NCBI GenBank assembly: GCA_016861165.1
Contig: BOKV01000002.1
Coordinates: forward strand, 124,001 to 188,000
Length of the DNA stretch: 64,000 nt
From: Alphaproteobacteria bacterium
GTDB taxonomy: Bacteria > Pseudomonadota > Alphaproteobacteria > Rhizobiales > Rhizobiaceae
Reading direction: 5' to 3'
The notes under the pieces: generated by a model
Told to the model about the DNA's origin: nothing
Databases searched by the model: none
The model's input: only the letters and a program-made list of their open reading frames with translations
Translations under genes and position numbers: made by a program
Shown: positions 41,897-50,989 of the stretch, in pieces
Layout: each line of letters starts with the position of its first letter
Numbering within the stretch: the stretch's first letter is position 1

Positions 41897-42832
41897 CTAG
41901 CGAAGCGTCGGATTGAGGACGTCCCGCATCCAGTCGCCCAGCAGGTTGATCGACAGCACCAGCAGGAGCAGCGCCAGACCGGGGAAGATCGTCATCCACC
42001 AGTAGCCGGAGAACAGGAAGTCGTTGCCGATGCGGATCAGCGTGCCCAGCGAAGGGCTGCTCGGCGGCAGCCCGACTCCGAGGAAGGACAGCGTGGCCTC
42101 CATGATTATGGCGATGCCGAAGCCTACCGTGGCGATCACCAGGACCGGCTCGAGCACGTTGAGGAGGATGTGGCGCCAAAGGATCGAAATCGGCCTGACG
42201 CCGAGGATCCTTGCCGCCTGCACATATTCGCGACGCTTCTCGACCATGGTCGCGCCGCGCACGGTGCGGGCGAAGTGCACCCAGTTGGCGAGCCCGATGG
42301 ACAAGACTATGACGACCATTACGAGCTGGTCGTGCACCTCGTGGGGAAGCGTCGTCCGGGCGACGCCGTCGATCAGCAGGGCGATGAGGATGGCCGGGAA
42401 GCTCATCTGGATGTCGGCGAGCCGCATGATGGCGGAATCGACCATGCCGCCGGCATACCCGCTGATGAGACCGAGAATGACCCCGACGACGACCGCGAAT
42501 GCCATCGACAGGCCACCGGCCAGAAGCGATATCCGCATGCCGTGGATGATCAGCGAGAGGATGTCCCTGCCCTGGGCGTCGGTACCGAGCGGATAGGCCG
42601 GGCTGCCGCCTTCGATCCACATCGGCGGAAGTCGGGCGTCCATGAGGCTCATCGACGACAGGTCGAAGGGATCGTATGGCGCCACCCACGGCGCGAAGGC
42701 GGCCACCACGATGCAGATGACGGTGGTTGCCGCCGCGAACATGGTCACGGGCGAGCGGACGAAGGAAAAATAGGCATCCGACTCCGCGACCCGCTTCAGG
42801 AAGGACCGTCCTTCTTCCATGTCCGGCCTCAT
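41897..42832 (-). CDS. ABC transporter permease, DppC/OppC-like
   Basis: Encodes 311 residues from ATG 42832, overlapping the upstream permease stop (ATGA). Six membrane segments are predicted, and the N-terminal extension FSFVRSPVTMFAA and YPLGTDAQGRDILSLIIHG are typical of DppC/GsiD. The EAA loop reads EAxxxxGVRPISILWRHILLN. It forms the translocation channel with the DppB-like subunit. Confidence 0.92.
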   Translation of the reverse strand: MRPDMEEGRSFLKRVAESDAYFSFVRSPVTMFAAATTVICIVVAAFAPWVAPYDPFDLSSMSLMDARLPPMWIEGGSPAYPLGTDAQGRDILSLIIHGMRISLLAGGLSMAFAVVVGVILGLISGYAGGMVDSAIMRLADIQMSFPAILIALLIDGVARTTLPHEVHDQLVMVVIVLSIGLANWVHFARTVRGATMVEKRREYVQAARILGVRPISILWRHILLNVLEPVLVIATVGFGIAIIMEATLSFLGVGLPPSSPSLGTLIRIGNDFLFSGYWWMTIFPGLALLLLVLSINLLGDWMRDVLNPTLR

Positions 42833-43818
42833 GCGCTCCTCCGGCGCTCGAACTCCGAACGGAGCCGCGGATCGACGGCGAAGTAAAGAAGGTCGGAAAT
42901 CAGGTTGATGAGGACGAAGAAAACTGAAACTAGCATGAGATAGGCCGCCATCACCGGGACATCGGCGAACTGCACCGCCTGGATGAACAGCAGGCCCATG
43001 CCCGGCCACTGGAACACGGTCTCGGTGATGATGGCGAAGGCGATAATCGAACCGAGCTGCAGCGCCGTCACGGTGATGATCGGCACGAGCGTGTTCTTCA
43101 GCGCATGGCGGAAATTGACGATGCGGGGTTTCAGGCCGCGCGCGTGGGCGAACTTGATGTAGTCGGTGCGCAAGACCTGCGCCATCTGCGAGCGCACCAG
43201 GCGCATGATGAGGGTCATCTGGAACAGCGCCAGCGTGATCGAGGGCAGGATCAGCGCCTTCAGACCGCTGATCGTCAGGAGGCCCGTAGTCCAGCCCCCG
43301 CCGAGGTCGACGACCGTTCCGCGACCGTAGGAGGGCAACCATTGCAGACTTACCGAAAAGACGACGATCAGCAGGATGCCGACGAAAAACGGCGGTAGCG
43401 AAATCCCGAACAGCGACACGGTCATGAATATCCGGCTGGTCGCGAGCCGCGGATAGACCGCCGCGATCACTCCCATCGGAATGCCGACGCCGAGAGCGAG
43501 GATCGCCGACAGCAGGCTGAGTTCCAGCGTGGCCGGCAGGCGCTCGGCAAACAGCTCGCTGACCGGACGGCCAAGCCGGTAGGAGATGCCCAGCTGCCCC
43601 TCGAAGACGTTCAGGATGTAGCGGCCGAACTGGATCGGCACCGGATCGTTCAGGCCGAGTTCCTCGCGCAGGGCGGCCCTATCCTCGATGGTCGCGTCCT
43701 GGCCGACCATGTTGTTGATCGGATCGCCGACATAGTGCGAGAGCGTGAAGGCGATCAGGCCCACCGCAACGACCACGATGACGGCCTGAAACAGGCGCTG
43801 AATCACGAACGCGAGCAT
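42829..43818 (-). CDS. ABC transporter permease, DppB/OppB-like
   Basis: Encodes 329 residues with six membrane segments. It begins MLAFVIQRLFQAVIVVVAVG and has GLNDPVPIQFGRYI, YRLGRPVSELFAERLPATLEL and AHARGLKPRIVNFRHALKNTLVPI (EAA loop), all DppB signatures. It lies about 130 bp downstream of the binding-protein gene, with a GC-rich stem-loop in between. Confidence 0.93.
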   Translation of the reverse strand: MLAFVIQRLFQAVIVVVAVGLIAFTLSHYVGDPINNMVGQDATIEDRAALREELGLNDPVPIQFGRYILNVFEGQLGISYRLGRPVSELFAERLPATLELSLLSAILALGVGIPMGVIAAVYPRLATSRIFMTVSLFGISLPPFFVGILLIVVFSVSLQWLPSYGRGTVVDLGGGWTTGLLTISGLKALILPSITLALFQMTLIMRLVRSQMAQVLRTDYIKFAHARGLKPRIVNFRHALKNTLVPIITVTALQLGSIIAFAIITETVFQWPGMGLLFIQAVQFADVPVMAAYLMLVSVFFVLINLISDLLYFAVDPRLRSEFERRRSA

Positions 43819-43900
43819 TCCCTGGTCTCCGGCCTACGAGGCTTGGCTGCGAATTGCCGCAAGGGCTGCCGATCGTACTGAGCATATCGCCGAAAACACG

Positions 43901-43928
43901 GGGCCCCGAGCCTTTCGGGCCGGGGCCC
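43901..43928 (-). terminator. GC-rich stem-loop between binding-protein and permease genes
   Basis: GGGCCCCG (43901-43908) pairs with CGGGGCCC (43921-43928); a bulged A and three more pairs lie inside. On the minus strand the hairpin is followed by GTGTTTTC. Such intergenic hairpins in ABC importer operons often stabilise the binding-protein mRNA or partly terminate transcription. Confidence 0.55.
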
Positions 43929-43948
43929 TGCACTTGTCGCATATGCGC

Positions 43949-45541
43949 TCAGTTCACCTTGACCCAGCGCATCTCGAAGCGATCGTCGGCCCGCTGGACG
44001 AGGCTGATGTTGGAGCGCGCGCCCCAAGACAGCGGCTGCTGGTGCAGCGGTACGACGGCCATGTCGTCCTTGACGATCTGGAACGCCTCGGCGATCAGCT
44101 GCCGGCGCTTGTCGAGGTCGACGGTCACGGCGATCTTTTTCTGGAGTTCGTCGACCGCCGGGTTGGAGTAGTTACCCATGTTCCACTTTCCTTGGCCGTT
44201 GTCCTGCGGCGTACCGAGGGCATCGAACAGGATGTTGTGGGCGTCATAGGTCGGCGGTGTCCAGCCCATCAGGTACATGCTGGTGTCGCGGTCGAGTACC
44301 TTGCCGAAATACTTGGTCTTGGTCATGGCGTTGACGTTGACCTTGATGCCGGCCCTGGCGAGCATGCCGGCGGCGGCGAGGCAGATCTCCTCGTCATTGA
44401 CGTAACGGTCGTTGGGGCAGTCCAGCGTCACCTCGAAGCCGTCCGGATAGCCGGCATCGGCCAGCAACTTCTTTGACTTGTCGAGATCGAACTTGGCGCG
44501 CGCGCCGAGTTCATCGGTATAGCCGTTGACGCCTTGGCCCATGATCACGCCGGCTGGCCTGGCGGCCCCTTCCATGATCTTCTCGACGATGGCATCCTCG
44601 TCGATGGCATAAAACACGGCTTCGCGAACCCGCTTGTCCTTGAACGGGTTCTTGCCCTTGACGCTGGAATATTGGAGTTCGTCGCGCCATGTGTCGAAGC
44701 CGAAATAGATGACCCGCAATTCAGGCGCCCGAAGCATTTTCGTGTCCGGATTGGCCTCAACGCGCGCCGCATCCTGAAGCGGAACCGGGAAGATCATCTC
44801 GACCTCGCCCGAGAGCAGGGCCGCGACGCGAGTGGCGTCGGAGCCGATCGGCGTGAAGACGGCTCGGGTGATGTTGTGCTCGGGCGTATCCCACCAGTCC
44901 TTGTTCGGCACGAACACTGTCTCGACGTCCGGCTGGCGGCTCTCCACCGCGAAGGGACCGGTACCGTTGGCATGACGGGTCGCGAAGTTCTCCGCCCCCT
45001 TGCGCACGTCGGCGGGCTCGGCGCTGTTGTTGGCCTCGCTCCACTCCTTGTCCATGATGAAGAAGTCGGAAAGCTCGTCCAGCAGCGTCGGGCTGGGACC
45101 GTTGGTCTTGATCTCGACCGTGTGGTCGTCGAGCTTCGTCATCGTCTGGATCGAGCGCAGCTTGGCCTTGACGTCGGAACTGGGCGAGCTGGCGCGCTGG
45201 TGCGAGAACAGCACATCGTCAGCCGTGAACGGGTTGCCGTTCTGGAATTTCACGTCCTGGCGGAGCTTGAACACCCAGGTTACGTCGTCCTTCTGCTCCC
45301 AGCTGACGGCAAGCGCCGGCTCGAGGGCAAGCTCGCTGTTGCGGCGGACCAGGGGCTCGTAGATGTTGCTCTGGAAGCCGAGCGTGAAGATCTCCGCCAA
45401 CCCATGCGGGTCGAGCGTTTGCGCGTCGCCCGAAAAGCTCCATTTGAAGTCGGCAGCCGACGCCACGCCGGCGGCGATCACTCCCATGGCTGCCGCTGCC
45501 ACGGCAGACCTGAAGGTCCGTTTTAGCCTACTGAAATTCAT
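43949..45541 (-). CDS. ABC transporter substrate-binding protein, family 5 (DppA/OppA-like)
   Basis: Encodes 530 residues with a Sec signal (FRSAVAAAAMGVIAAGVASA). SBP family 5 features are DAQTLDPHGLAEIFT, NGNPFTADDVLFS, RVREAVFYAIDEDAIVEKI and GWTPPTYDAHNILFDAL. Periplasmic proteins of this family bind peptides, opines, nickel chelates or other small molecules; here the context suggests the pathway substrate. It is first gene of the importer operon and has two perfect copies of the cluster operator upstream. Confidence 0.92.
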   Translation of the reverse strand: MNFSRLKRTFRSAVAAAAMGVIAAGVASAADFKWSFSGDAQTLDPHGLAEIFTLGFQSNIYEPLVRRNSELALEPALAVSWEQKDDVTWVFKLRQDVKFQNGNPFTADDVLFSHQRASSPSSDVKAKLRSIQTMTKLDDHTVEIKTNGPSPTLLDELSDFFIMDKEWSEANNSAEPADVRKGAENFATRHANGTGPFAVESRQPDVETVFVPNKDWWDTPEHNITRAVFTPIGSDATRVAALLSGEVEMIFPVPLQDAARVEANPDTKMLRAPELRVIYFGFDTWRDELQYSSVKGKNPFKDKRVREAVFYAIDEDAIVEKIMEGAARPAGVIMGQGVNGYTDELGARAKFDLDKSKKLLADAGYPDGFEVTLDCPNDRYVNDEEICLAAAGMLARAGIKVNVNAMTKTKYFGKVLDRDTSMYLMGWTPPTYDAHNILFDALGTPQDNGQGKWNMGNYSNPAVDELQKKIAVTVDLDKRRQLIAEAFQIVKDDMAVVPLHQQPLSWGARSNISLVQRADDRFEMRWVKVN

Positions 45542-45697
45542 CTCAGTCTCCCGTTGCTGTCATTCAACTGTTCGCCTGCTCGGCTCACGGCGTGAAGCAG
45601 TTTGAGGGCGTCGGCAATCTGCTGGACGCCGCCGACGCGCGGGGCGTCCTGAAGACTTTTCTCCCGCTTGAGAACCTTAGGAGATATGTCCGCTTGA

Positions 45698-45714
45698 AGT
45701 CAAGAATTGTATCA
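45698..45714 (-). promoter_or_regulatory. Operator next to the -35 of the ABC importer operon
   Basis: AATTGTATCA at 45705-45714, a perfect copy of the cluster motif, abuts TTGACT (45698-45703 on the minus strand), a likely -35 for the binding-protein gene 160 bp downstream. Confidence 0.6.
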
Positions 45715-45770
45715 CTCAACGTCTTAGAGCGTCCCATTAATCAGGTTCGAAATTGTGATGCGTAACCTCA

Positions 45771-45780
45771 AATTGTATCA
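45771..45780. promoter_or_regulatory. Second operator copy upstream of the ABC importer operon
   Basis: Perfect AATTGTATCA, 66 bp from the first copy and in the same orientation; a degenerate AATTGTGATG lies between them at 45751-45760. The surrounding 602-bp divergent gap (45542-46143) has no gene that I can support. Confidence 0.6.
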
Positions 45781-46008
45781 TGCGCGCGGTGGCCGCTCGA
45801 CAGCGGCGACGGCGCCGCAGCCCTCGAATCGGGGGCACTGGGCAGGTCCGAAGCGCGTTCCCTTTGCTGATTTCATCGCCACCGCGAAGGTGTTCCCCGC
45901 GCTTCCTGGAATCATCTGAACGATTTTATCTATCTGTTTTGTAAGCTTTTCAGTCCGGTCACTAGCACCGGACCGGCAAGCACGCGAGGATTTTACGGCC
46001 AACGTATT

Positions 46009-46071
46009 AGTTGTGTCACCGGCTGGCGATTGACAATCGGCCAGCACTTGCATTACCTGACTGGTACAGTT
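46009..46071 (+). promoter_or_regulatory. Operator-like sites and promoter of nitrilase copy 2
   Basis: AGTTGTGTCA (46009-46018) and TGGTACAGTT (46062-46071) are two-mismatch versions of the cluster motif, in opposite orientation. Between them TTGACA (46030-46035) is followed after 15 bases by CATTAC (46051-46056), the same arrangement as at 60192. An interrupted inverted repeat CTGGCGATTG / CAATCG-GCCAG spans 46023-46044. Confidence 0.4.
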
Positions 46072-46143
46072 GCTACGATTGGCGCTTCAAGCTGGTCTGG
46101 CGCGACGAGGCGTGTTCGGGAATCCGCTCAAGGGAGGCACATC

Positions 46144-47016
46144 ATGCGACGCCTGACCGTGGCTTCGGCGCAGACCGGTCCCGTTTTCGACGAAAATCCC
46201 GAGGCGGCATTGCCAGCCGCCCTCGGCATGATTGCCGATGCGGCCAAGCGGAACGTCGATATCGTCTGCTTCAGCGAGGTGTTCCTGACGCCCTTCTTCC
46301 CCAATAGGCTGGTCGAGGAGTTCGACGGCTTTTTCACGCCGCTCGACGGCCCGGTGGTCGCCCGCGCGGCCGAGGCTGCGCGCGACCATGGGATCGCCGT
46401 CATCCTGCCGGTCGGCGAAAAGGCGGCCGCCGGCTATTTCAACTCCGCCGTCGTCATCGACAAGAACGGCAGGCGTGCCGGCGTCTACCGCAAGACCCAC
46501 ATTCCCGCCTACTTTCCCACCCAGGCCGCCGGCGGGACCGGCTCATATGAGAAATTCTACTTCGCACCGGGCAATTCGCTGTCGCTTTTCGAACTGGAGG
46601 GCGTCCGCTTCGGCATCCAAATATGCAACGACCGCCTGTACCCCGAACCAAGCCGCGTGCTGGCGCTCGGCGGAGCCGAAATCATCTTCATGCCGATCTG
46701 CTATTCCACCTATGACAGAAGCGACTATCGCGCCAATTTGTGGGAGATACCGTTGCGGGCCCGGGCATTCGAGAACGGTGTCTTCGTGGTGGCGGCGAAC
46801 CGTGTCGGCCAGGAAGGGCCGCGCCACCATCTCGGCCGCAGCATGGTGGTCGCGCCGAACGGCGAGATCATGACCGAGGCGGGAACCGACAAGCCGGAAC
46901 TGCTCGTCGCGACAATCGATCTAGACGCGGTGACCGCGGCGCGCAAGAAATTCCCGTGGTGGCGCGATCGCCGGCCGGATCTCTACCAGCCGATCACCGC
47001 CCCCTATCCGGCCTAA
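46144..47016 (+). CDS. Nitrilase-superfamily carbon-nitrogen hydrolase, copy 2
   Basis: Encodes 290 residues from ATG 46144, with GGGAGG eight bases upstream. The triad is E45 (CFSEVFLTP), K117 (YRKTHIP) and C161 (IQICNDRLYPE). HIPAYFPTQAAGGTGSYEKFYF and the C-terminal WWRDRRPDLY resemble the N-carbamoyl-putrescine/N-carbamoyl-amino-acid amidase group. It is a stand-alone gene on the plus strand, convergent and directly abutting the MocR regulator. Confidence 0.88.
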   Translation: MRRLTVASAQTGPVFDENPEAALPAALGMIADAAKRNVDIVCFSEVFLTPFFPNRLVEEFDGFFTPLDGPVVARAAEAARDHGIAVILPVGEKAAAGYFNSAVVIDKNGRRAGVYRKTHIPAYFPTQAAGGTGSYEKFYFAPGNSLSLFELEGVRFGIQICNDRLYPEPSRVLALGGAEIIFMPICYSTYDRSDYRANLWEIPLRARAFENGVFVVAANRVGQEGPRHHLGRSMVVAPNGEIMTEAGTDKPELLVATIDLDAVTAARKKFPWWRDRRPDLYQPITAPYPA

Positions 47017-48408
47017 TCAGATAACCAGCGCATTCGCGTTGGCGTGGTTGGTCATCAGGTCGGCGACCTGCTGCAGCGCGTGCTTGAGAGACCGGATGGT
47101 GGCCGGCCGGCCGAGTGCGAGCCGCAGGGCATTGGGGGCGGGCGCGTCGCCGACGGAGAACGCCGTGCTGTGCGTCAGCAGAAGACCGACCTGACGGGCG
47201 CTGATCACCAATTGCTCGGCGGAAAGGTGGCGCGGCAACTTCAGCCACATGTGATAGCAGCCGCGGGACATCTGGAAATCGTACTGCTTGAATATCCAGT
47301 GGGCGATCATCTGGCGCTTGCGTATTTCGCGCTTGTGCCAGTGCAGCATCGACTTGATCACGCCCTGTTCGATCCAGTTGACGAGAATCTCGCCCGTCAG
47401 TCCGGGGGGGCACCATGTCGTATTGTATATCGGCTGCATCAATCTGGAAATCTGCGCGGGTTGGGCGACCAGAAAGCCGACCCTGAGGCCGGGCGCCAGG
47501 CATTTGGCCAGGCTGTTAATGTAAATGGTACGTCCGCCAGACAGCTCGAAGAAGGTCGGCGTGCCGGAGCCATAGAAGGCGCCGTAGACGTCATCCTCGA
47601 TCAGCGTTGCACCATGACGGTCCGCGATGGCCAGGATTGTCTGCCGGCGCTCGGCCGACATGCAGGCGGTGGTCGGGTTGTGTCCGCGCGGCGTACAGAC
47701 CACGGTTCGGGCATGAGTACGGCGAAGGGCCTCGTCCAGGGCCTCCGGGATCATGCCCTCGCCATCGACATCGATCCCTACCAGGCGCTGTCCGGTCATC
47801 TCGGCCATGCGCCTGATTGGCGGATAGTTGAGGGTTTCCGTCACCACGGTGCCACCGGGCTCGCCGTACACGTAGAGCGACGCGAAAAGCGCCTGCTGGG
47901 CGCCGTTGCACAGGATGATGTCTTCGGCCGCCACTCGCAGCCCGGAAAACTCGATCCATGCAGAGGCCGCCTGGCGATGCCTTTCCTCGCCCGGCGCCTG
48001 GTTGTATTCGAGATGGCGCATCAGATCGTGGCGCTGGGCCAGATCCGCAAGGCACTTTGCCAGCAGGTTGGAGCGATAATCGATCGTCGGCTGGTTCAGC
48101 GTAAGGTCAACGTAGCCACTGCTCTCACCCGGCGAGGGATAGCCTTCCTCGGCCACGGCGCTCTGTGGAGCCACGAACATGCCGCGACCGGCCTCGCCGT
48201 TAATCAGGCCCAGCTTTCGGGCCTCGGCATAGGCCCTGGTGACCGTCCCAAGCGAAACGTCGAGGGATTTCGCCAGTCGACGGTGGGTCGGCAACCGTGC
48301 GCCGGTTCCAAGGCGGCCGGAATGGACATCGCGGCGAAGGGCATCGACGATCGTTTCGTAGATCGAACCCGACCGCTTGCTCAGGTCTGGTATCCAGTCG
48401 TCGCTCAC
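47017..48408 (-). CDS. MocR-type transcriptional regulator (GntR HTH fused to aminotransferase fold)
   Basis: Encodes 463 residues. A GntR winged helix at about 14-80 (YETIVDALRRDVHSGRLGTG, RLAKSLDVSLGTVTRAYAEA) is joined to a class I aminotransferase domain from about residue 100. The PLP-binding Lys is K302 in NSLAKCLAPGLR, with Asn244 (RGHNPTTA) and Asp272. MocR proteins sense amines, amino acids or PLP-linked substrates and usually act at sites in the neighbouring promoter. It is the only complete regulator inside the cluster and the best candidate reader of the repeated motif, one copy of which lies about 100 bp upstream of its own start. Confidence 0.93.
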   Translation of the reverse strand: MSDDWIPDLSKRSGSIYETIVDALRRDVHSGRLGTGARLPTHRRLAKSLDVSLGTVTRAYAEARKLGLINGEAGRGMFVAPQSAVAEEGYPSPGESSGYVDLTLNQPTIDYRSNLLAKCLADLAQRHDLMRHLEYNQAPGEERHRQAASAWIEFSGLRVAAEDIILCNGAQQALFASLYVYGEPGGTVVTETLNYPPIRRMAEMTGQRLVGIDVDGEGMIPEALDEALRRTHARTVVCTPRGHNPTTACMSAERRQTILAIADRHGATLIEDDVYGAFYGSGTPTFFELSGGRTIYINSLAKCLAPGLRVGFLVAQPAQISRLMQPIYNTTWCPPGLTGEILVNWIEQGVIKSMLHWHKREIRKRQMIAHWIFKQYDFQMSRGCYHMWLKLPRHLSAEQLVISARQVGLLLTHSTAFSVGDAPAPNALRLALGRPATIRSLKHALQQVADLMTNHANANALVI

Positions 48409-48491
48409 GTCACTTCCCCGCCCGCCCGGTGGTCACAAGCTCACAACCGTTACAGTGCCAGATTCCGCCGAAAACCGGGTTGTGTGCGGCT

Positions 48492-48520
48492 CGAAATACC
48501 ACATATTTCGGATTGTATCA
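48492..48520 (-). promoter_or_regulatory. Candidate MocR autoregulatory site
   Basis: CGAAATA / TATTTCG (48492-48510, 5-nt spacer) is a perfect inverted repeat that contains ATACCA, the half-site known for MocR regulators such as GabR and PdxR. It is followed directly by GATTGTATCA (48511-48520), the cluster motif. It lies in the 178-bp gap upstream of the mocR gene. Confidence 0.55.
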
Positions 48521-48586
48521 GTAGATATTCGCCTTCGAATCCATTTCGGATGCGAAGATCGATAGCACGCTTCCATTACGGTTGAG

Positions 48587-49888
48587 TCAATTTCCCCGAA
48601 CGGGAAGCGGCGACGGCCGGTTGCCGAAGCGCCGGATCGAGAATGGCGCCAGATCGACCGAAGGCGGCCGGAGGCAAAGAATGTCAGCCACCAGGTCGCC
48701 GGTCACGACAGCACCCGTCAGGCCCAAGTGGCCATGACCGAATGCGGCAATCACCGATGGCGCGTTCGGCAAGGGCCCGATGACCGGCAATGAATCCGGC
48801 AGGCACGGCCGGTGCCCCATCCACTCGCGGGCATCGGCGTCGCTGAGTCCCGGCAGCAGGCGCCGCCCATGGTGATAGAGGGCGCGGGCGCGGCGGAAAT
48901 CCGGAGCCGCCTCTAGGCTGGCGATCTCTACGGTACCGGCCAGGCGCAGACCTCCTTCCATTGGAGTCGCGAAACACTTGGCATCGGCGGCCACGACTGG
49001 ACGGCGTATCTCGACGCCGGGCGTCGGCAGCATCAGATGATAGCCGCGCTGGGTCTGCAGCGGAACACGGCAACCCAGCTGCGCAACCAGCCGGTGCGAC
49101 CAGGCGCCGGCCGCTATTACCACGCGTCTCACCGGGCGCCGTCCGTCGCTGGTCACCAGATGCGTCGGACCTTCGGCGCCGTTCTCGAAGCCGCGGACTT
49201 CGCATCGCAGGATTTCGCCACCGCTGCCCGCATAGGCCGCGGCGATGGCTTCCACGGCCCGATGCGGATTGCGGATCATGCCCTCGTTGGGGAGATATAC
49301 GCCGCAGCCGTAGCGCTCTCCCACGGCCGGTTCCAACTGCCTGATTTCCCGCCTGCCGATATCCTCGACGGCGACGCCGCGGGCTCTCCGCAGCCTCCAA
49401 ACACCGGCGTCCTTGGCGAAGGCCGCCGCATCCGGATAAAGGTGGAGCTGGCCGGTGAGCTGCAGCAGTTCCGGAGCCCCCACATCCTTCAATACCGCAC
49501 GGTAGCGCTCCAATGCCGGCGCCTGAAGCTGTGCCAGCGCCCTGGAAATCTGCTCCACCCTGGAGGGGCGAGCCGACATCACGAAACGGACGAGCCAGGG
49601 CGCCGTCCGATGCAGTCCCTCCAGCCGCACGTGAACCGGGCTGAACCGGTCGACCAGATATTTCGGCACCTGCGCGAGGACGCCCGGCATGGCGATGGGC
49701 GCCACCGAACCCGGACTGACGGCGCCCGCATTGCCATAGGAACACCCCATGCCGGGCGCGTCGCGATCGACCAGGGTTACGGGCAGTCCCTCACGACGCA
49801 GGGCGAACGCGGTCGCCACGCCGACGACGCCGGCGCCGATCACCGTGACATGGTCGGGCGGCAAAGCGGCATTTGGTGGGTTGGCCAA
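48587..49888 (-). CDS. FAD-dependent oxidoreductase, D-amino acid dehydrogenase (DadA)-like
   Basis: Encodes 433 residues of the DAO superfamily. The FAD loop VIGAGVVGVATAFALRREG is at about residues 16-34, then GCSYGNAGAVSPGSVAPIAMPGV, a DadA-specific block, and near the end MGHRPCLPDSLPVIGPLP and FGHGHLGLTGAV. It should oxidise a D- or N-substituted amino acid with electrons passed to quinone. It is the last gene of the unit hydantoinase 2 - nitrilase 3 - LLM 2 - dadA-like, 12 bp after the LLM stop, so it may process the amino acid freed by the amidases. Confidence 0.87.
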   Translation of the reverse strand: MANPPNAALPPDHVTVIGAGVVGVATAFALRREGLPVTLVDRDAPGMGCSYGNAGAVSPGSVAPIAMPGVLAQVPKYLVDRFSPVHVRLEGLHRTAPWLVRFVMSARPSRVEQISRALAQLQAPALERYRAVLKDVGAPELLQLTGQLHLYPDAAAFAKDAGVWRLRRARGVAVEDIGRREIRQLEPAVGERYGCGVYLPNEGMIRNPHRAVEAIAAAYAGSGGEILRCEVRGFENGAEGPTHLVTSDGRRPVRRVVIAAGAWSHRLVAQLGCRVPLQTQRGYHLMLPTPGVEIRRPVVAADAKCFATPMEGGLRLAGTVEIASLEAAPDFRRARALYHHGRRLLPGLSDADAREWMGHRPCLPDSLPVIGPLPNAPSVIAAFGHGHLGLTGAVVTGDLVADILCLRPPSVDLAPFSIRRFGNRPSPLPVRGN

Positions 49889-49900
49889 GGCGATGCCTCG

Positions 49901-50962
49901 TCATCGGGTGGCGGTCAGGGGCATCACGGTCGCAGCCATTCGGGCGATCATGTCGCCCCGATCGAAATCGGCCGAATCCGGCACGGCCAGCGCGATCGAC
50001 GACAGCGGAAGGTGGGACAGTGAAGACAGGCGCCCGGCGCAATGGGCACTGGTTCCCGCCAACGCGAAGTCGGCCATCAGGCCTTCGGTGACCAGTTCGC
50101 CATGGGGGGCGCCCGGCGTCGAGTGATAGGCATAGTCGTAGGCTTGGCGAATGCGGTCGATCACCGCGACATGTTCCGGGGCGATCTCGCCCGGCATCTT
50201 GCGAATCGAGGCCCGGGCGACATTGGCCTTGACCGAATTGCGTGCCGCTTCCGGATCCGTGTCGGAAACCGCGCAGGCAGTCCAAAGCACGATCTCGATC
50301 GACTTCGGGTCGCGGCCGGCCCTTTCCGCCCCGGCATAGATGCGATCGAGAGCCGCCCGCACCATGGGCTCGGCGACGCCGACCATGATGATCACGCCAT
50401 CGGCCACCTCGCCGGCGAGTTCCAGCATGCGCGGTCCGGTCGCGGCGACCAACACGGGAACTTTGCTCGCCCCGGCCCAGGGCAGGCGCAGGTCCTTTTC
50501 CCCAACCTTGGCGTTCCGGCCGGCGAGGAGGTTGCGGAAGGCGATGAGGGTTTCGCGGAACTCGGCAATCGTCTGCGGCTTGCCGCTGCCGCTCGTGACC
50601 AGCGAGCTGTCGCCATTGCCGAGGCCCAGCGCGAAGCGCCCGCCGCTCAGTTCAGCAAGGCTGAGCGACGCGCTCGTCGTTACCGAAGGATGCCGCGTCA
50701 CGCCGGAAGTCACCGCCGAGCCGAGCCGGATCCGGCTGGTGGCAACCGCCATCGCCGTCATATTGACCCACATTTCTCGCCAGAGAACCGGCGAATCGGG
50801 GACCCACACCGTCGAATAGCCCAAGCCCTCGGCGAGACTGGCCAGCCGCACGTTCTCACGCGGAGTGCGGACTGGATACAGGCCGAGGTCAATGCGGGCG
50901 CCCGGCTGACCGCCATTGTCGAGGCGCAGCACCGTCTCCTCTGAGGTGTAACTTGCGTTCAT
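49901..50962 (-). CDS. LLM-class F420-dependent oxidoreductase (methylene-H4MPT-reductase-like), copy 2
   Basis: Encodes 353 residues. After an N-terminal extension of about 20 residues comes IDLGLYPVRTPRENVRLASLAEGLGYSTVWVPDSP, then TSRIRLGSAVTSGVTRHPSVTTSA, LSGGRFALGLGNGDSS and VPVLVAATGPRMLELAGEVADGVII. These are the hallmarks of F420-dependent Mer-type enzymes rather than FMN monooxygenases. It should reduce its substrate with F420H2. It lies between nitrilase 3 (27 bp upstream) and the DadA-like gene. Copy 1 is more distant, so the two LLM enzymes may do different steps. Confidence 0.88.
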   Translation of the reverse strand: MNASYTSEETVLRLDNGGQPGARIDLGLYPVRTPRENVRLASLAEGLGYSTVWVPDSPVLWREMWVNMTAMAVATSRIRLGSAVTSGVTRHPSVTTSASLSLAELSGGRFALGLGNGDSSLVTSGSGKPQTIAEFRETLIAFRNLLAGRNAKVGEKDLRLPWAGASKVPVLVAATGPRMLELAGEVADGVIIMVGVAEPMVRAALDRIYAGAERAGRDPKSIEIVLWTACAVSDTDPEAARNSVKANVARASIRKMPGEIAPEHVAVIDRIRQAYDYAYHSTPGAPHGELVTEGLMADFALAGTSAHCAGRLSSLSHLPLSSIALAVPDSADFDRGDMIARMAATVMPLTATR

Positions 50963-50989
50963 GAATCTCCCCCGTGCCGGTCGCCGCCC

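Noticed and set aside
45778..46053. A 91-codon frame on the minus strand in the ABC importer/nitrilase gap
   Set aside because: Overlaps operator and promoter signals of both flanking genes; composition and lack of family resemblance suggest a chance frame.
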